A stretch of 36,625 nt of DNA from Burkholderiales bacterium (GTDB lineage Bacteria; Pseudomonadota; Gammaproteobacteria; Burkholderiales; Burkholderiaceae_C): contig CANFIH010000020.1 in NCBI GenBank assembly GCA_947446855.1, positions 1 through 36,625 on the forward strand. Reading direction: 5' to 3'. Positions 9,375 through 16,755 of this stretch are shown here, one piece after another (position 1 is the stretch's first letter; the number at the start of each line of letters is the position of its first letter). The notes beneath the pieces are model-generated. The model saw only the letters and a program-made list of their open reading frames with translations, did not search any database and had not been told where the DNA came from. A program made the translations under genes and the position numbers.

Positions 9375-9415
9375 GCTGATAATTCCTCACAGCAAACGTA
9401 AGACAGGTAACCCCC

Positions 9416-9433
9416 ATGATAGGCACAAAATGA
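9416..9433 (+). other. Five-codon mini-ORF overlapping the ruvA start
   Basis: ATGATAGGCA occurs at 9416-9425 and again at 9430-9439. The first copy opens a five-codon frame (MIGTK) whose TGA overlaps the ruvA ATG as ATGA. The purine-rich AAGACAGG near 9399-9406 is better placed for the first ATG than for the second. It may be a translationally coupled leader or just a duplicated start; no function is claimed. Confidence 0.35.
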
Positions 9434-10002
9434 TAGGCAAGCTCACCGGTACCCTCAGTGACAAAAACCCACCCCAGGTGCTGGTGGATTGCGGTGGCGT
9501 CGGCTACGAGGTGCATGTGCCCATGAGCACTTTTTACAACCTGCCGGCAGTGGGTGAAAAGGTCTCGCTGCTGACGCATTTTGTGGTGCGCGAAGACGCA
9601 CAAATCCTCTACGGCTTTGGCAACGCCGCCGAGCGCGAAGCCTTTCGCCAACTGATCAAGATTTCCGGCGTCGGCCCGCGCACCGCGCTGTCGGTGTTGT
9701 CGGGCATGAGCGTGGCGGATCTGGCGCAGGCGGTCACGCTGCAGGAGGCCGGTTATCTGATCAAGGTGCCGGGCATCGGCAAAAAGACGGCGGAACGCCT
9801 GATGCTGGAACTCAAGGGCAAACTGGGTGCGGATATCGGTGCGCCGCTGGGGGCTGGCAGTGGGGCGCAGTCGGATATTTTGCAGGCCTTGCTGGCGCTG
9901 GGGTACAGCGACAAGGAGGCGGCGGCTTCTTTGAAGGCTTTGCCTTCGGATGTGGGGGTGAGTGAGGGGATTAAGCTGGCGTTGCGGGCGCTGGCCAAGT
10001 AG
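9430..10002 (+). CDS. ruvA: Holliday junction branch-migration protein RuvA
   Basis: Tetrameric Holliday-junction-binding subunit of the RuvAB motor. The 190-residue product has the N-terminal OB fold (MIGKLTGTL...[15 protein letters not shown]), two helix-hairpin-helix motifs ([17 protein letters not shown] and [19 protein letters not shown]) and, after a flexible linker, the RuvB-binding C-terminal helices ([18 protein letters not shown]). The ATG at 9430 is set by MIGKLTG, the family's typical start; the open frame extends further upstream but antisense to the phoH-like gene. ruvB is not adjacent: a minus-strand carbonic anhydrase gene intervenes. Confidence 0.97.
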   Translation: MIGKLTGTLSDKNPPQVLVDCGGVGYEVHVPMSTFYNLPAVGEKVSLLTHFVVREDAQILYGFGNAAEREAFRQLIKISGVGPRTALSVLSGMSVADLAQAVTLQEAGYLIKVPGIGKKTAERLMLELKGKLGADIGAPLGAGSGAQSDILQALLALGYSDKEAAASLKALPSDVGVSEGIKLALRALAK

Positions 10003-10004
10003 TT

Positions 10005-10106
10005 CTGTTTTTACTGGGCTTTTTTACCTCCCCCATCCCCCCGACGGGGCAAGGCGCGGGGGGAGTTAAACAGTGCGAGCGTTAAAAAACAGAGGGGTAA
10101 AAAAAC
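10005..10106. terminator. Nested inverted repeat between convergent ruvA and carbonic anhydrase genes
   Basis: The intergenic space is almost entirely palindromic. CTGTTTTT (10005-10012) pairs with AAAAACAG (10085-10092); CTCCCCC (10028-10034) pairs with GGGGGAG (10059-10065); inside is CCCC-GAC-GGGG (10039-10049). TTTTTTACC near 10020-10028 also faces GGGGTAAAAAAA near 10095-10105. T-runs on both strands suit a bidirectional terminator for the two convergent genes. The layered structure could equally be a mobile intergenic repeat. Confidence 0.55.
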
Positions 10107-11266
10107 TACCGTGCTTCCCGCACCACCCGCCCATTCACCGCCTGCACCGGCCGCGCATTAGACGCAAACAGTTGGGTGAACAGCCTGAACTGTTCCGGGC
10201 TGATGCGCAGCGGCTGCTTGATCACCAGCCACAGCACGCCCTCGGTGCAGGGCGGCGTGGTGAGTGAGCCGAAGAACTGGTAATAGCGCTGGTCGGCCGG
10301 CAGCAATTCATTCATGTCGACCAGACCATCCGGCATGCGCACCCGGTCGTTGGTATCCAGCGGCATGTAGGTCCAGACCTTCTCGATCAGGCTATTGGGC
10401 TCGCCCTGCTCCATCAGCACGGACACCATGGCCCATTGGCCCGCGTCGTTTCGGTGCTCCAGATGCGCCACCATGGCGTAACGCCGGCCGTTGACCACTT
10501 CCTCGGAGGGCGTGTGGAAGTGAAATTGCTGCAGCTTGTAGGTGGAATTGCGCAGCGTGATGTGGTTGTCGCCTTCCAGATCCACCTGGATGGTGTGACC
10601 GTTGTTGATTACCGTTCCCAGGCTGGGCGTGTAGTGAAACTGCACCGCTTCAGCCGGCCCCTGCAGAGCGCTGTCACTCTGGATCGCAATGGGCGACTGG
10701 CGCTTGCCCAGACCGCACAGGCTGAACTCGGGTTTGAGTTTGCCCCAGGCTTGGGGTCCCGCCTCGCCGTCGTAAGCCCAGTTCGTCGCCGCACCCCGGG
10801 CTTGCGGGCCCTGTTCCTGGTGCCGGACCTCGGCGCGGGCCCGGGCAGGTGGCGTGCGCTTTTCGGGCGGCTGCTTGCTGGGCGTGCCAATGGCGGTCAA
10901 GGCCTGGCGCAACTGCCTGACCGCCGTGCTGGCACCCGGGCCGGAGGTGGCCACAGCGGGTTCTGCTGCCACTGCTGCGACTGCCGCCGCCGCAGGCGCC
11001 TTTGCGCCACTGTGCTGGAGGGGCGGCTGCTCGGTACTTGTTGGCGCGGCATGCCTGTGCGCCGGGTTGGCGGCCGCTTCTGCTGCGGCGGCCGCTGCGG
11101 CGGCCTTTTCTTCCTTGAACTTCTTGATCAAGGGCATCTCGATCAATTCGCCTTTTTGCAGGGCGTGCGCTGCTTGCGTGGCCCACAGGCCCATCAGCAA
11201 CACACTGGCAAGCAGCAGGTGCAGGGCTTGGCGTAACGCAAGGGCAGGGCGGGAAATGGTTTTCAT
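10106..11266 (-). CDS. Alpha-class carbonic anhydrase with long low-complexity N-terminal region
   Basis: Predicted periplasmic zinc enzyme interconverting CO2 and bicarbonate. From the ATG at 11266 (386 residues) it has a signal peptide, a basic patch (LIKKFKEEK), about 100 residues rich in Ala/Pro/Gln, then the catalytic domain. There NWAYDGEAGPQAW, CGLGKRQSPI, QFHFHTPSEE (two zinc His) and VAHLEHR (third zinc His) are followed by SLTTPPC with the gatekeeper Thr. Two cysteines (CGLGK, PPC) are placed for the family disulfide. The Glu that normally precedes the third zinc His by two positions looks like Val. An alternative ATG lies at 11287. The family domain is ~220-250 residues; the extra length is the linker. 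Confidence 0.92.
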   Translation of the reverse strand: MKTISRPALALRQALHLLLASVLLMGLWATQAAHALQKGELIEMPLIKKFKEEKAAAAAAAAEAAANPAHRHAAPTSTEQPPLQHSGAKAPAAAAVAAVAAEPAVATSGPGASTAVRQLRQALTAIGTPSKQPPEKRTPPARARAEVRHQEQGPQARGAATNWAYDGEAGPQAWGKLKPEFSLCGLGKRQSPIAIQSDSALQGPAEAVQFHYTPSLGTVINNGHTIQVDLEGDNHITLRNSTYKLQQFHFHTPSEEVVNGRRYAMVAHLEHRNDAGQWAMVSVLMEQGEPNSLIEKVWTYMPLDTNDRVRMPDGLVDMNELLPADQRYYQFFGSLTTPPCTEGVLWLVIKQPLRISPEQFRLFTQLFASNARPVQAVNGRVVREAR

Positions 11267-11382
11267 GGGGCTGGGCCGCTGGAGCATGCACGGCGCATGC
11301 GCAATATCCGGATGGGCTCCTGAGTACTATCGGCACGATGGCCCCATACTTGAGTTCTGCCCCGGGGGCTGATGCCGCGCGC

Positions 11383-11388
11383 TATAGT
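11383..11388 (+). promoter_or_regulatory. Possible -10 box for ruvB
   Basis: TATAGT, five of six matches to TATAAT, lies about 40 bases before the ruvB GTG in the divergent gap with the carbonic anhydrase gene. No convincing -35 hexamer sits 16-18 bp upstream, so this is tentative. Confidence 0.35.
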
Positions 11389-11428
11389 GCTTCACAGCCC
11401 CTGCCATCCCCTACTTGCGATTGATCCT

Positions 11429-12490
11429 GTGAGCATCCAGACCGACGATTTTTCCTCCGCGCCGCCGCCGCTGCGCATGGTGTCCGCAGCCCCCACCTCG
11501 CCCCAGGAAGAGGCCATAGAACGCGCCCTGCGCCCCAAGCTGCTGGACGAATACGTGGGCCAGGCCAAGGTGCGCGAGCAGCTCGAGATTTTTATCGGCG
11601 CGGCCAAGATGCGCTCCGAGGCGCTGGACCATGTGCTGCTGTTCGGCCCGCCCGGACTGGGCAAGACCACGCTCTCGCACATCATCGCGCACGAGTTGGG
11701 CGTCAACCTGCGCCAGACCAGCGGCCCGGTGCTGGAAAAGCCCAAGGACCTGGCAGCTCTCCTGACCAATCTGGAAAAGAACGACGTCCTCTTCATCGAC
11801 GAAATCCACCGTCTCTCACCGGTGGTGGAAGAAATCCTCTACCCCGCGCTGGAGGACTACAAGATCGACATCATGATCGGCGAGGGCCCGGCCGCGCGCT
11901 CCATCAAGCTCGACCTGCAACCCTTCACCCTGGTGGGCGCCACCACCCGCGCCGGCATGCTGACCAACCCGCTGCGCGACCGCTTCGGCATCGTGGCGCG
12001 GCTGGAGTTTTACACCGCGCAGGAGCTGCAGCGCATCGTCACCCGCAGCGCCGGTCTCCTGAAGGTACCCATGCACGAGGACGGCGGCTTCGAGATTGCC
12101 CGCCGCTCGCGCGGCACACCGCGCATTGCCAACCGCCTGCTGCGCCGCGTGCGCGACTATGCCGACGTCAAGGGCAAGGGCACGATTGATCTGGACATTG
12201 CCAACCGCGCTCTGGCCATGCTGGACGTGGATCCGCAGGGGTTCGATTTGATGGACCGCAAACTGCTCGAAGCCGTGATCCACCGCTTCGATGGCGGCCC
12301 GGTGGGGCTGGACAACATCGCCGCCAGCATCGGTGAAGAGCGCGAGACCATCGAAGACGTGATCGAGCCCTATCTCATCCAGCAGGGCTTTTTGCAGCGC
12401 ACACCGCGCGGGCGCATTGCCACCCTGGCCGCCTACCGCCACCTGGGCGTGGCCGCACCGCAGCGCGACACCGAACTGCCGGGCATGTAG
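11429..12490 (+). CDS. ruvB: Holliday junction branch-migration ATPase RuvB
   Basis: AAA+ motor that drives branch migration with RuvA. From the GTG at 11429 the product is 353 residues: a short variable N-terminus (SIQTDDF...), [19 protein letters not shown], Walker A GPPGLGKT near 73-80, Walker B FIDEIHRL near 122-129, sensor 1 in [10 protein letters not shown], the arginine-finger region LRDRFGIV, and the C-terminal winged helix ([14 protein letters not shown]). The open frame begins at 11372, but the family-typical SIQTDDF start favours 11429. It touches the next gene (TAG directly followed by ATG), so it is co-transcribed with the cyclo-ligase gene. Confidence 0.97.
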   Translation: MSIQTDDFSSAPPPLRMVSAAPTSPQEEAIERALRPKLLDEYVGQAKVREQLEIFIGAAKMRSEALDHVLLFGPPGLGKTTLSHIIAHELGVNLRQTSGPVLEKPKDLAALLTNLEKNDVLFIDEIHRLSPVVEEILYPALEDYKIDIMIGEGPAARSIKLDLQPFTLVGATTRAGMLTNPLRDRFGIVARLEFYTAQELQRIVTRSAGLLKVPMHEDGGFEIARRSRGTPRIANRLLRRVRDYADVKGKGTIDLDIANRALAMLDVDPQGFDLMDRKLLEAVIHRFDGGPVGLDNIAASIGEERETIEDVIEPYLIQQGFLQRTPRGRIATLAAYRHLGVAAPQRDTELPGM

Positions 12491-13069
12491 ATGCAGCCGG
12501 ACGAGATCAAGGCCTGGAAAGCCAGCCAACGCAAGGAACTGATCGCCAGGCGCGTGGCCGTGTCCGATGCCGATCGAGAGGTCTGGAACGCAGCCATCAC
12601 CGGCCATCTGATTGAAGGCTTTCCCCAGTTGACCGCGCTGTGCATCGGCATCTACTGGCCGTACCAGGGCGAGTTTGATCCGCGCCACGCCGTGCACCAT
12701 TTCCGCAACCTGGGCGCCACGGCCGCGCTGCCGGAGGTGGTGCGCAAGGCCGAGCCCCTGCAGTTCAGAAGCTGGTGGCCGGGCGTGGCCATGGGCAAGG
12801 GCGTGTATGACATTCCGGTGCCCGAGGGCACGCAGCTGGTGGTGCCGCAGGCCCTGATCATGCCGCCGGTGGGCTTTGATGCAGCGGGCTTTCGCCTGGG
12901 CTACGGTGGCGGCTTTTACGACCGCACCCTGGCCGGCATCAGCCCGCGCCCGCTCACCATCGGCGTGGCCTACGAGTTGTCACGGCTGGACACCATCCAC
13001 CCGCAGGACTTCGACCTGGCCATGGACTACGTGGTCACCGAGCGCGGCATCTTCAAGACCGAAAGCTAA
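12491..13069 (+). CDS. 5-formyltetrahydrofolate cyclo-ligase
   Basis: Converts 5-formyl-THF with ATP to 5,10-methenyl-THF, salvaging folate. The 192-residue protein ends in the family signature: IMPPVGFDAAGFRLGYGGGFYDRTL, with the phosphate-binding GYGGGFYDR at 137-145. The N-terminal basic helix (KAWKASQRKELIARR) and the IGIYWPYQGEFD strand also fit. The ATG abuts the ruvB stop, and its own stop overlaps the convergent hydrolase by 4 bases. Confidence 0.94.
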   Translation: MQPDEIKAWKASQRKELIARRVAVSDADREVWNAAITGHLIEGFPQLTALCIGIYWPYQGEFDPRHAVHHFRNLGATAALPEVVRKAEPLQFRSWWPGVAMGKGVYDIPVPEGTQLVVPQALIMPPVGFDAAGFRLGYGGGFYDRTLAGISPRPLTIGVAYELSRLDTIHPQDFDLAMDYVVTERGIFKTES

Positions 13070-13701
13070 TCCGCCACGTAGGGATTGCTGCGGCGCTCGC
13101 GCCCGAAGGTGCTCTCCGGGCCGTGGCCGGGGATGAACACGGTGGCGTCTCCCATGGGCCAGAGTCGCTCCTTGATGCTGGCAATCAGCGTGTCGTGGTC
13201 GCCCTGCGGAAAATCGGTGCGGCCTATCGAGCCGGCAAACAGCACATCGCCGACAAAAGCACGGTTCGCTTCCGCCGAATGGAACACCACATGGCCCGGC
13301 GTGTGGCCGGGGCAGTGGCGCACGTCCAGCGTGCTCTTGCCAATCGTCACCTGGGCACCGTCTTTCAGCCAGCGCGTGGGCGTGAACACTTCCGCATGGG
13401 GAAAGCCAAAACGCCGACCCTGCTCGGCCAGACCGTCGATCCAGAACTGGTCGCCCGGATGCGGGCCGACGATGGGCAGGTCCAGCGCGCGCGACAACTC
13501 GGCCGTGCCACCGGCATGGTCGATGTGGGCGTGGGTCAGCCAGATCTGTTCCAGCGAGAGGTTCAGCCGTTGCACCGCCTCCAGGATGCGCGGCAAGTCG
13601 CCGCCCGGGTCGATCACGGCGGCTTGCAGGGTCTGGTCGCACCAGACCAGAGAACAGTTTTGTTGGAAGGGCGTTACGGGGATGGTCAGGTATTGCAGCA
13701 T
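13066..13701 (-). CDS. MBL-fold metallohydrolase, glyoxalase-II/YcbL-like
   Basis: Cytosolic metallo-beta-lactamase-fold hydrolase of 211 residues. The binuclear metal motifs are complete: THAHIDH at 56-62, PGHTPGH at 131-137, the bridging Asp in GDVLFAGSIGRTDFPQGD (Asp152), and the C-terminal His in IPGHGPESTFGRER. The lack of a C-terminal extension and the FPQGD segment suit the short YcbL-type hydrolases rather than true glyoxalase II, so the substrate (a thioester such as S-lactoylglutathione) is only a guess. It is monocistronic and converges on the cyclo-ligase gene. Confidence 0.9.
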   Translation of the reverse strand: MLQYLTIPVTPFQQNCSLVWCDQTLQAAVIDPGGDLPRILEAVQRLNLSLEQIWLTHAHIDHAGGTAELSRALDLPIVGPHPGDQFWIDGLAEQGRRFGFPHAEVFTPTRWLKDGAQVTIGKSTLDVRHCPGHTPGHVVFHSAEANRAFVGDVLFAGSIGRTDFPQGDHDTLIASIKERLWPMGDATVFIPGHGPESTFGRERRSNPYVAD

Positions 13702-13783
13702 GGCGCCTATTTTGCCTTGCCGGCGCGGGCGACCATGGTGGCAAAACTGCCCCGGGCGTTAACCCCGCCCTGTGCACCCCACC

Positions 13784-13868
13784 GTTGGGAATGGTTGGCC
13801 TGCGTTGGTTTGCGTTGGTATCGGTTGGTACTTGTTAGCCAATTTCCGGGGGGATTGCCTACATTCAA
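13784..13868 (+). promoter_or_regulatory. Phased GTTGG repeat promoter of the receiver/HD-GYP operon
   Basis: GTTGG begins at 13784, 13794, 13804, 13814 and 13824, and GTTAG at 13834: six units in exact 10-bp register. The last unit reads GTTAGCCAA. Twelve bases later comes TTGCCTACATTCAA (13855-13868), whose TACATT (13860-13865) can serve as a -10. The -35 position is occupied by the end of the repeat, as in activator-dependent promoters. A four-unit version with the same final spacing lies at 21833-21897. The bound regulator is unknown. No clear Shine-Dalgarno precedes the ATG at 13914. Confidence 0.75.
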
Positions 13869-13913
13869 GGCCGTCCCCTACCGATCACTCAACGTGGCCA
13901 CACACCCCCTGCG

Positions 13914-14276
13914 ATGAAGAAAATCCTTCTTGTTGATGACAGCGCCGAAATGCGACGGCTGCTGAACATCACCCTCAGAAACTATTACGACATCGTGGAA
14001 GCGCGCAGCGGCGAGGACGCGATTTCCATGGCGCGGGCCTATCAGCCCCATGCCATTCTTCTGGATATCGTGATGCCGGGTCAGCTCGATGGACTGCAGG
14101 TGTTGAAGTCCATCCGGCAAGACGCCACGACCAGCGCGCCCCTGATCGCCGTGGTGACCGCGCGCAGCACGGCCATGGACTGCAATCTGAGCCTGCAGCT
14201 CGGGGCCGATGCCTACTTTGTCAAACCCTTCAGCCCTTTGAAAATTGTGCACTGGCTGCAGCAGAACCTGCACTAA
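13914..14276 (+). CDS. Stand-alone CheY-like response regulator receiver
   Basis: A 120-residue single-domain receiver that should accept a phosphoryl group from a histidine kinase (none in the window). All key residues are present: acidic pair Asp8-Asp9 (ILLVDDS), phosphoacceptor Asp51 (ILLDIVMPG), Thr82 (VVTARS) and Lys104 (YFVKPF). With no output domain it cannot bind DNA itself and probably acts by protein contact or in a phosphorelay. The HD-GYP gene follows 25 bases later in the same operon and is the likely partner (inference). Its promoter and first ~21 codons resemble those of the exported protein gene at 21960. Confidence 0.93.
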   Translation: MKKILLVDDSAEMRRLLNITLRNYYDIVEARSGEDAISMARAYQPHAILLDIVMPGQLDGLQVLKSIRQDATTSAPLIAVVTARSTAMDCNLSLQLGADAYFVKPFSPLKIVHWLQQNLH

Positions 14277-14301
14277 GCGGACGCCCGCACCGGAGACCCC
14301 C

Positions 14302-15432
14302 ATGGAACGGTTCCAGACGGAGCAGCCCACCATCCTCCTGCTAGGCCCCGCCGGGTCCCGCATGCAATGGGTCAAGGCCCAGTTGCGGGGGCATTACAAG
14401 GTCCGGCAGCTGTGCGGCCTGGAGCCGCTGATGCAGTGCCTGGCCGCCTCTGGCGACCTGCCCGGCCTGATCCTGCTGGACAGCAAGCTGCCGCTGCCCG
14501 AGCGCGCGGAGCTGCTCCGTCGTATCCACAGCAAGCCGGAGACCTGGAGTATTCCGGTGCTGCTGTTTGGCATGCCGGAAACCCCGGCGGAAGAACTGCT
14601 GGGCTTTGAGCAGGGCGCGGCAGACTTTATCGTGTTGCCACTGCACCCGGACATCTTCCGGGCCAAAATCCGGGCACGGCTGGCGCCCGCGGCAAGAAAT
14701 AAGGTCACGCGCTTGCACCAGCCGCAGCGGGAGGCCATCGTGGCGCGCCGGGCCGCCGATCTGGGCACGGTGCAAGACGTCACCCTCAGGGCCATGACGG
14801 GCCTGGCAAAAACACGGGATATCGAAACCGGCAACCATATCTGCCGCACGCAGCATTACGTGCGCGCGCTGTGTGGCGCACTGCAGGCGAATGCGCGCTT
14901 CACACAATTTTTGAGCGCCAAAAATGTGGATCTGCTGTTCAAGTCGGCCCCGCTGCACGACATCGGCAAAGTCGGTATTCCCGATCGCATCCTGCTCAAG
15001 CCGGGCCGTCTGGACGCCGACGAAATGGCCATCATGCAAACCCACACCACGCTGGGCCGGGATGCGATTGAATACGCCGAAAGCCTGTTGGACGAGGGCG
15101 GCGGTTTCCTCACCTTTGCCAGAGAAATCGCCTACTCACACCACGAGAAGTGGGATGGCTCGGGCTACCCCCAAGGCCTGGCCGGCGATGCCATACCCGT
15201 AGCCGCGCGCCTGATGGCCGTGGCCGATGTGTACGACGCCCTGACCAGCCGGCGCGTCTACAAACCCGACTTGCCGCATGCGGTGGCGGTGGACATCATC
15301 CTGCAGGGCAAAGGCCTGCACTTTGACCCCGACATCGTCGAAGCGTTCCAGTCCGTTGCGGACGAATTCCAGGCCATTGCCTGTTCCTATGCCGACCGGA
15401 CCGGTGACATCAGTTTGTCAGCAGTTGGTTGA
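14302..15432 (+). CDS. HD-GYP domain protein with degenerate receiver (putative c-di-GMP phosphodiesterase)
   Basis: A 376-residue two-domain protein. Residues ~10-128 have the receiver fold pattern and keep an Asp at the phospho-site (Asp60, LILLDSKLP), but the acidic pocket is LLLGPAG instead of DD and the conserved Lys is lost (FIVLPLHP). The HD-GYP domain (~160-360) is complete: HDIGK at 219-223, HTTLGRDAIEYA, HHEKWDGSGYP at 280-290, ADVYDALTSRRVYK. Such domains hydrolyse c-di-GMP to pGpG/GMP, which usually antagonises adhesion. The start at 14302 follows GGAG by 6 bases; the open frame begins further up but without support. The 3' end overlaps the convergent tolC-like gene by 23 bases. 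Confidence 0.92.
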   Translation: MERFQTEQPTILLLGPAGSRMQWVKAQLRGHYKVRQLCGLEPLMQCLAASGDLPGLILLDSKLPLPERAELLRRIHSKPETWSIPVLLFGMPETPAEELLGFEQGAADFIVLPLHPDIFRAKIRARLAPAARNKVTRLHQPQREAIVARRAADLGTVQDVTLRAMTGLAKTRDIETGNHICRTQHYVRALCGALQANARFTQFLSAKNVDLLFKSAPLHDIGKVGIPDRILLKPGRLDADEMAIMQTHTTLGRDAIEYAESLLDEGGGFLTFAREIAYSHHEKWDGSGYPQGLAGDAIPVAARLMAVADVYDALTSRRVYKPDLPHAVAVDIILQGKGLHFDPDIVEAFQSVADEFQAIACSYADRTGDISLSAVG

Positions 15433-16750
15433 TCGCTGCAATTTCCGGCGCGTTTGCACGGCCGACCAGGGCTAAAAGCCGGATGCGGGCGAGCAGGTGC
15501 ATGGCGCGGCTTTGCGCCAGATCACGCAGCACCTGCACGCGCTGCTGCTCGGCGTTGAGCACATCCACCAGGGTGCGGCTGCCGCCTTTGACGGACTTCT
15601 GGTTGGACAGCACCAGTTGCCCGGCCGAGCGCAGCGCCTGCTCCAGGGCCTGGGCGCGCGCCATGCTCTCGGTCACGGCGCGAAACTCCTTGTGCACATT
15701 CACCGCCAGTTCGCGCCGCCCGGCTTCCAGTAGCTGCTGGGCCCGCACCAGCAAGGCCTGGGCCTGGCGCACGCCGGAGCTGACCTGGCCTCCCGCATAG
15801 AGCGGGATGCTGAGCTGCAGCCCCACCGAGTTGTTGACGTAGCTGGACTGCAGGTTGGTCGTGCTCTCGCTCACGCTGCGGCTCCACTGGGCCGTGGCAT
15901 CCAGCGTGGGCAGATGGCCGGACTGCGCTTTGTCCACTTCGGCACGGGCCGACTCCACCTGCGCCTGGAGCGAGCGCAGATGGTGGCTTGTGCGTTCTGC
16001 CGTCTCTATCCAACTTTGCACGGTGTCGGGCTGCGAGGTGGCCAAGGCCAGGGCGTCGGGCGCCAGCCGCGCCAGGCCGTCTATGGGCTGGTTCACCAGG
16101 GTGTGCAACTGGTGCAGCGTGTAGTCGCCGTTCTGCCGGGCTTCAATTTCATTGGCTACCGACATGTCCAGCCGGGCCTGCGCCTCGTCCACGTCGGTGC
16201 GTGTGCCGGCGCCCAGCTCCAGTGATTTGCGCGCCGCGGCCAACTGGGTCTGGTAGGCCGTCTGCTGGGCCAGCACCAGGGCCAGTTGCTCCTGGTTCAA
16301 CAGGGCTTCAAAGTAGGCGCTGCAGACGCGCACCGCCAGGTCCTGCTCCTCCTGCGCCAGCACGTCGTCGGCATCCTGGGTCTGTGCCTGCGCCTGGCGG
16401 TACTGGGCCGTCAGGTAGCTGCGGTACAGGGGCTGGCGCAAGGTCACCGTCTGGTTGCTGCTGGGGTAGCCGGTGTCTGTGCTTTTGGATTCGCCCCAGG
16501 CGTTGGGGGCGGTGCTGTTCAACTGGTTGTGGCTGCTGCTGATACTGGCCGTGAGGCTGGGGCGCAACTGGGCCAGGGCCTGTGGTTCATGCTCGCGCCC
16601 GGCCGCAGCAGTGGCGCGCGCAGCCAGAATGCCGGCGTCGTTGGACATGGCGGCCTCGTAGGCCTGCAGCAAGTCCATGGGCCAGGCCGTGCCCGCGCAG
16701 GGCAGCAGGACAGCCAGCAGCAGGGTGGCGCGCAGGGGGTGGTAGGCCAT
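15410..16750 (-). CDS. TolC-family outer-membrane channel of a type I secretion system
   Basis: Outer-membrane factor forming the exit duct for type I secretion. The 446-residue protein has a signal peptide (residues ~1-25) and two repeated OEP domains, each with a long helical hairpin: LLQAYEAAMSND...QLRPSLTASIS in the first and a second unit with HLPTLDATAQWS...SVGLQLSIPLYAGGQ, typical TolC/PrtF/LapE sequence. An ATG at 16750 is preceded by AAGGAGGA at a 9-base spacing. A GTG at 16759 would overlap the HlyD stop but abuts the Shine-Dalgarno, so 16750 is preferred. Last gene of the secretion operon. Confidence 0.92.
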   Translation of the reverse strand: MAYHPLRATLLLAVLLPCAGTAWPMDLLQAYEAAMSNDAGILAARATAAAGREHEPQALAQLRPSLTASISSSHNQLNSTAPNAWGESKSTDTGYPSSNQTVTLRQPLYRSYLTAQYRQAQAQTQDADDVLAQEEQDLAVRVCSAYFEALLNQEQLALVLAQQTAYQTQLAAARKSLELGAGTRTDVDEAQARLDMSVANEIEARQNGDYTLHQLHTLVNQPIDGLARLAPDALALATSQPDTVQSWIETAERTSHHLRSLQAQVESARAEVDKAQSGHLPTLDATAQWSRSVSESTTNLQSSYVNNSVGLQLSIPLYAGGQVSSGVRQAQALLVRAQQLLEAGRRELAVNVHKEFRAVTESMARAQALEQALRSAGQLVLSNQKSVKGGSRTLVDVLNAEQQRVQVLRDLAQSRAMHLLARIRLLALVGRANAPEIAAINQLLTN

Positions 16751-16755
16751 GGGCT

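Noticed and set aside
8983..9429. N-terminal extension of ruvA in the same open frame
   Set aside because: It runs antisense to the phoH-like gene and lacks RuvA similarity; MIGKLTG at 9430 is the standard RuvA start.
13784..13838. Assignment of the GTTGG repeats to a LytTR/AlgR-type regulator
   Set aside because: The first unit (ACCGTTGGG) fits a LytTR-like consensus, but the others do not, and the 10-bp phasing differs from the usual two-repeat arrangement. No regulator can be named.
13855..13868. TTGCCTACATTCAA as part of a sigma-54 promoter
   Set aside because: The GG and GC dinucleotides at the -24/-12 spacing are not present; a sigma-70 -10 at TACATT with activator help is simpler.
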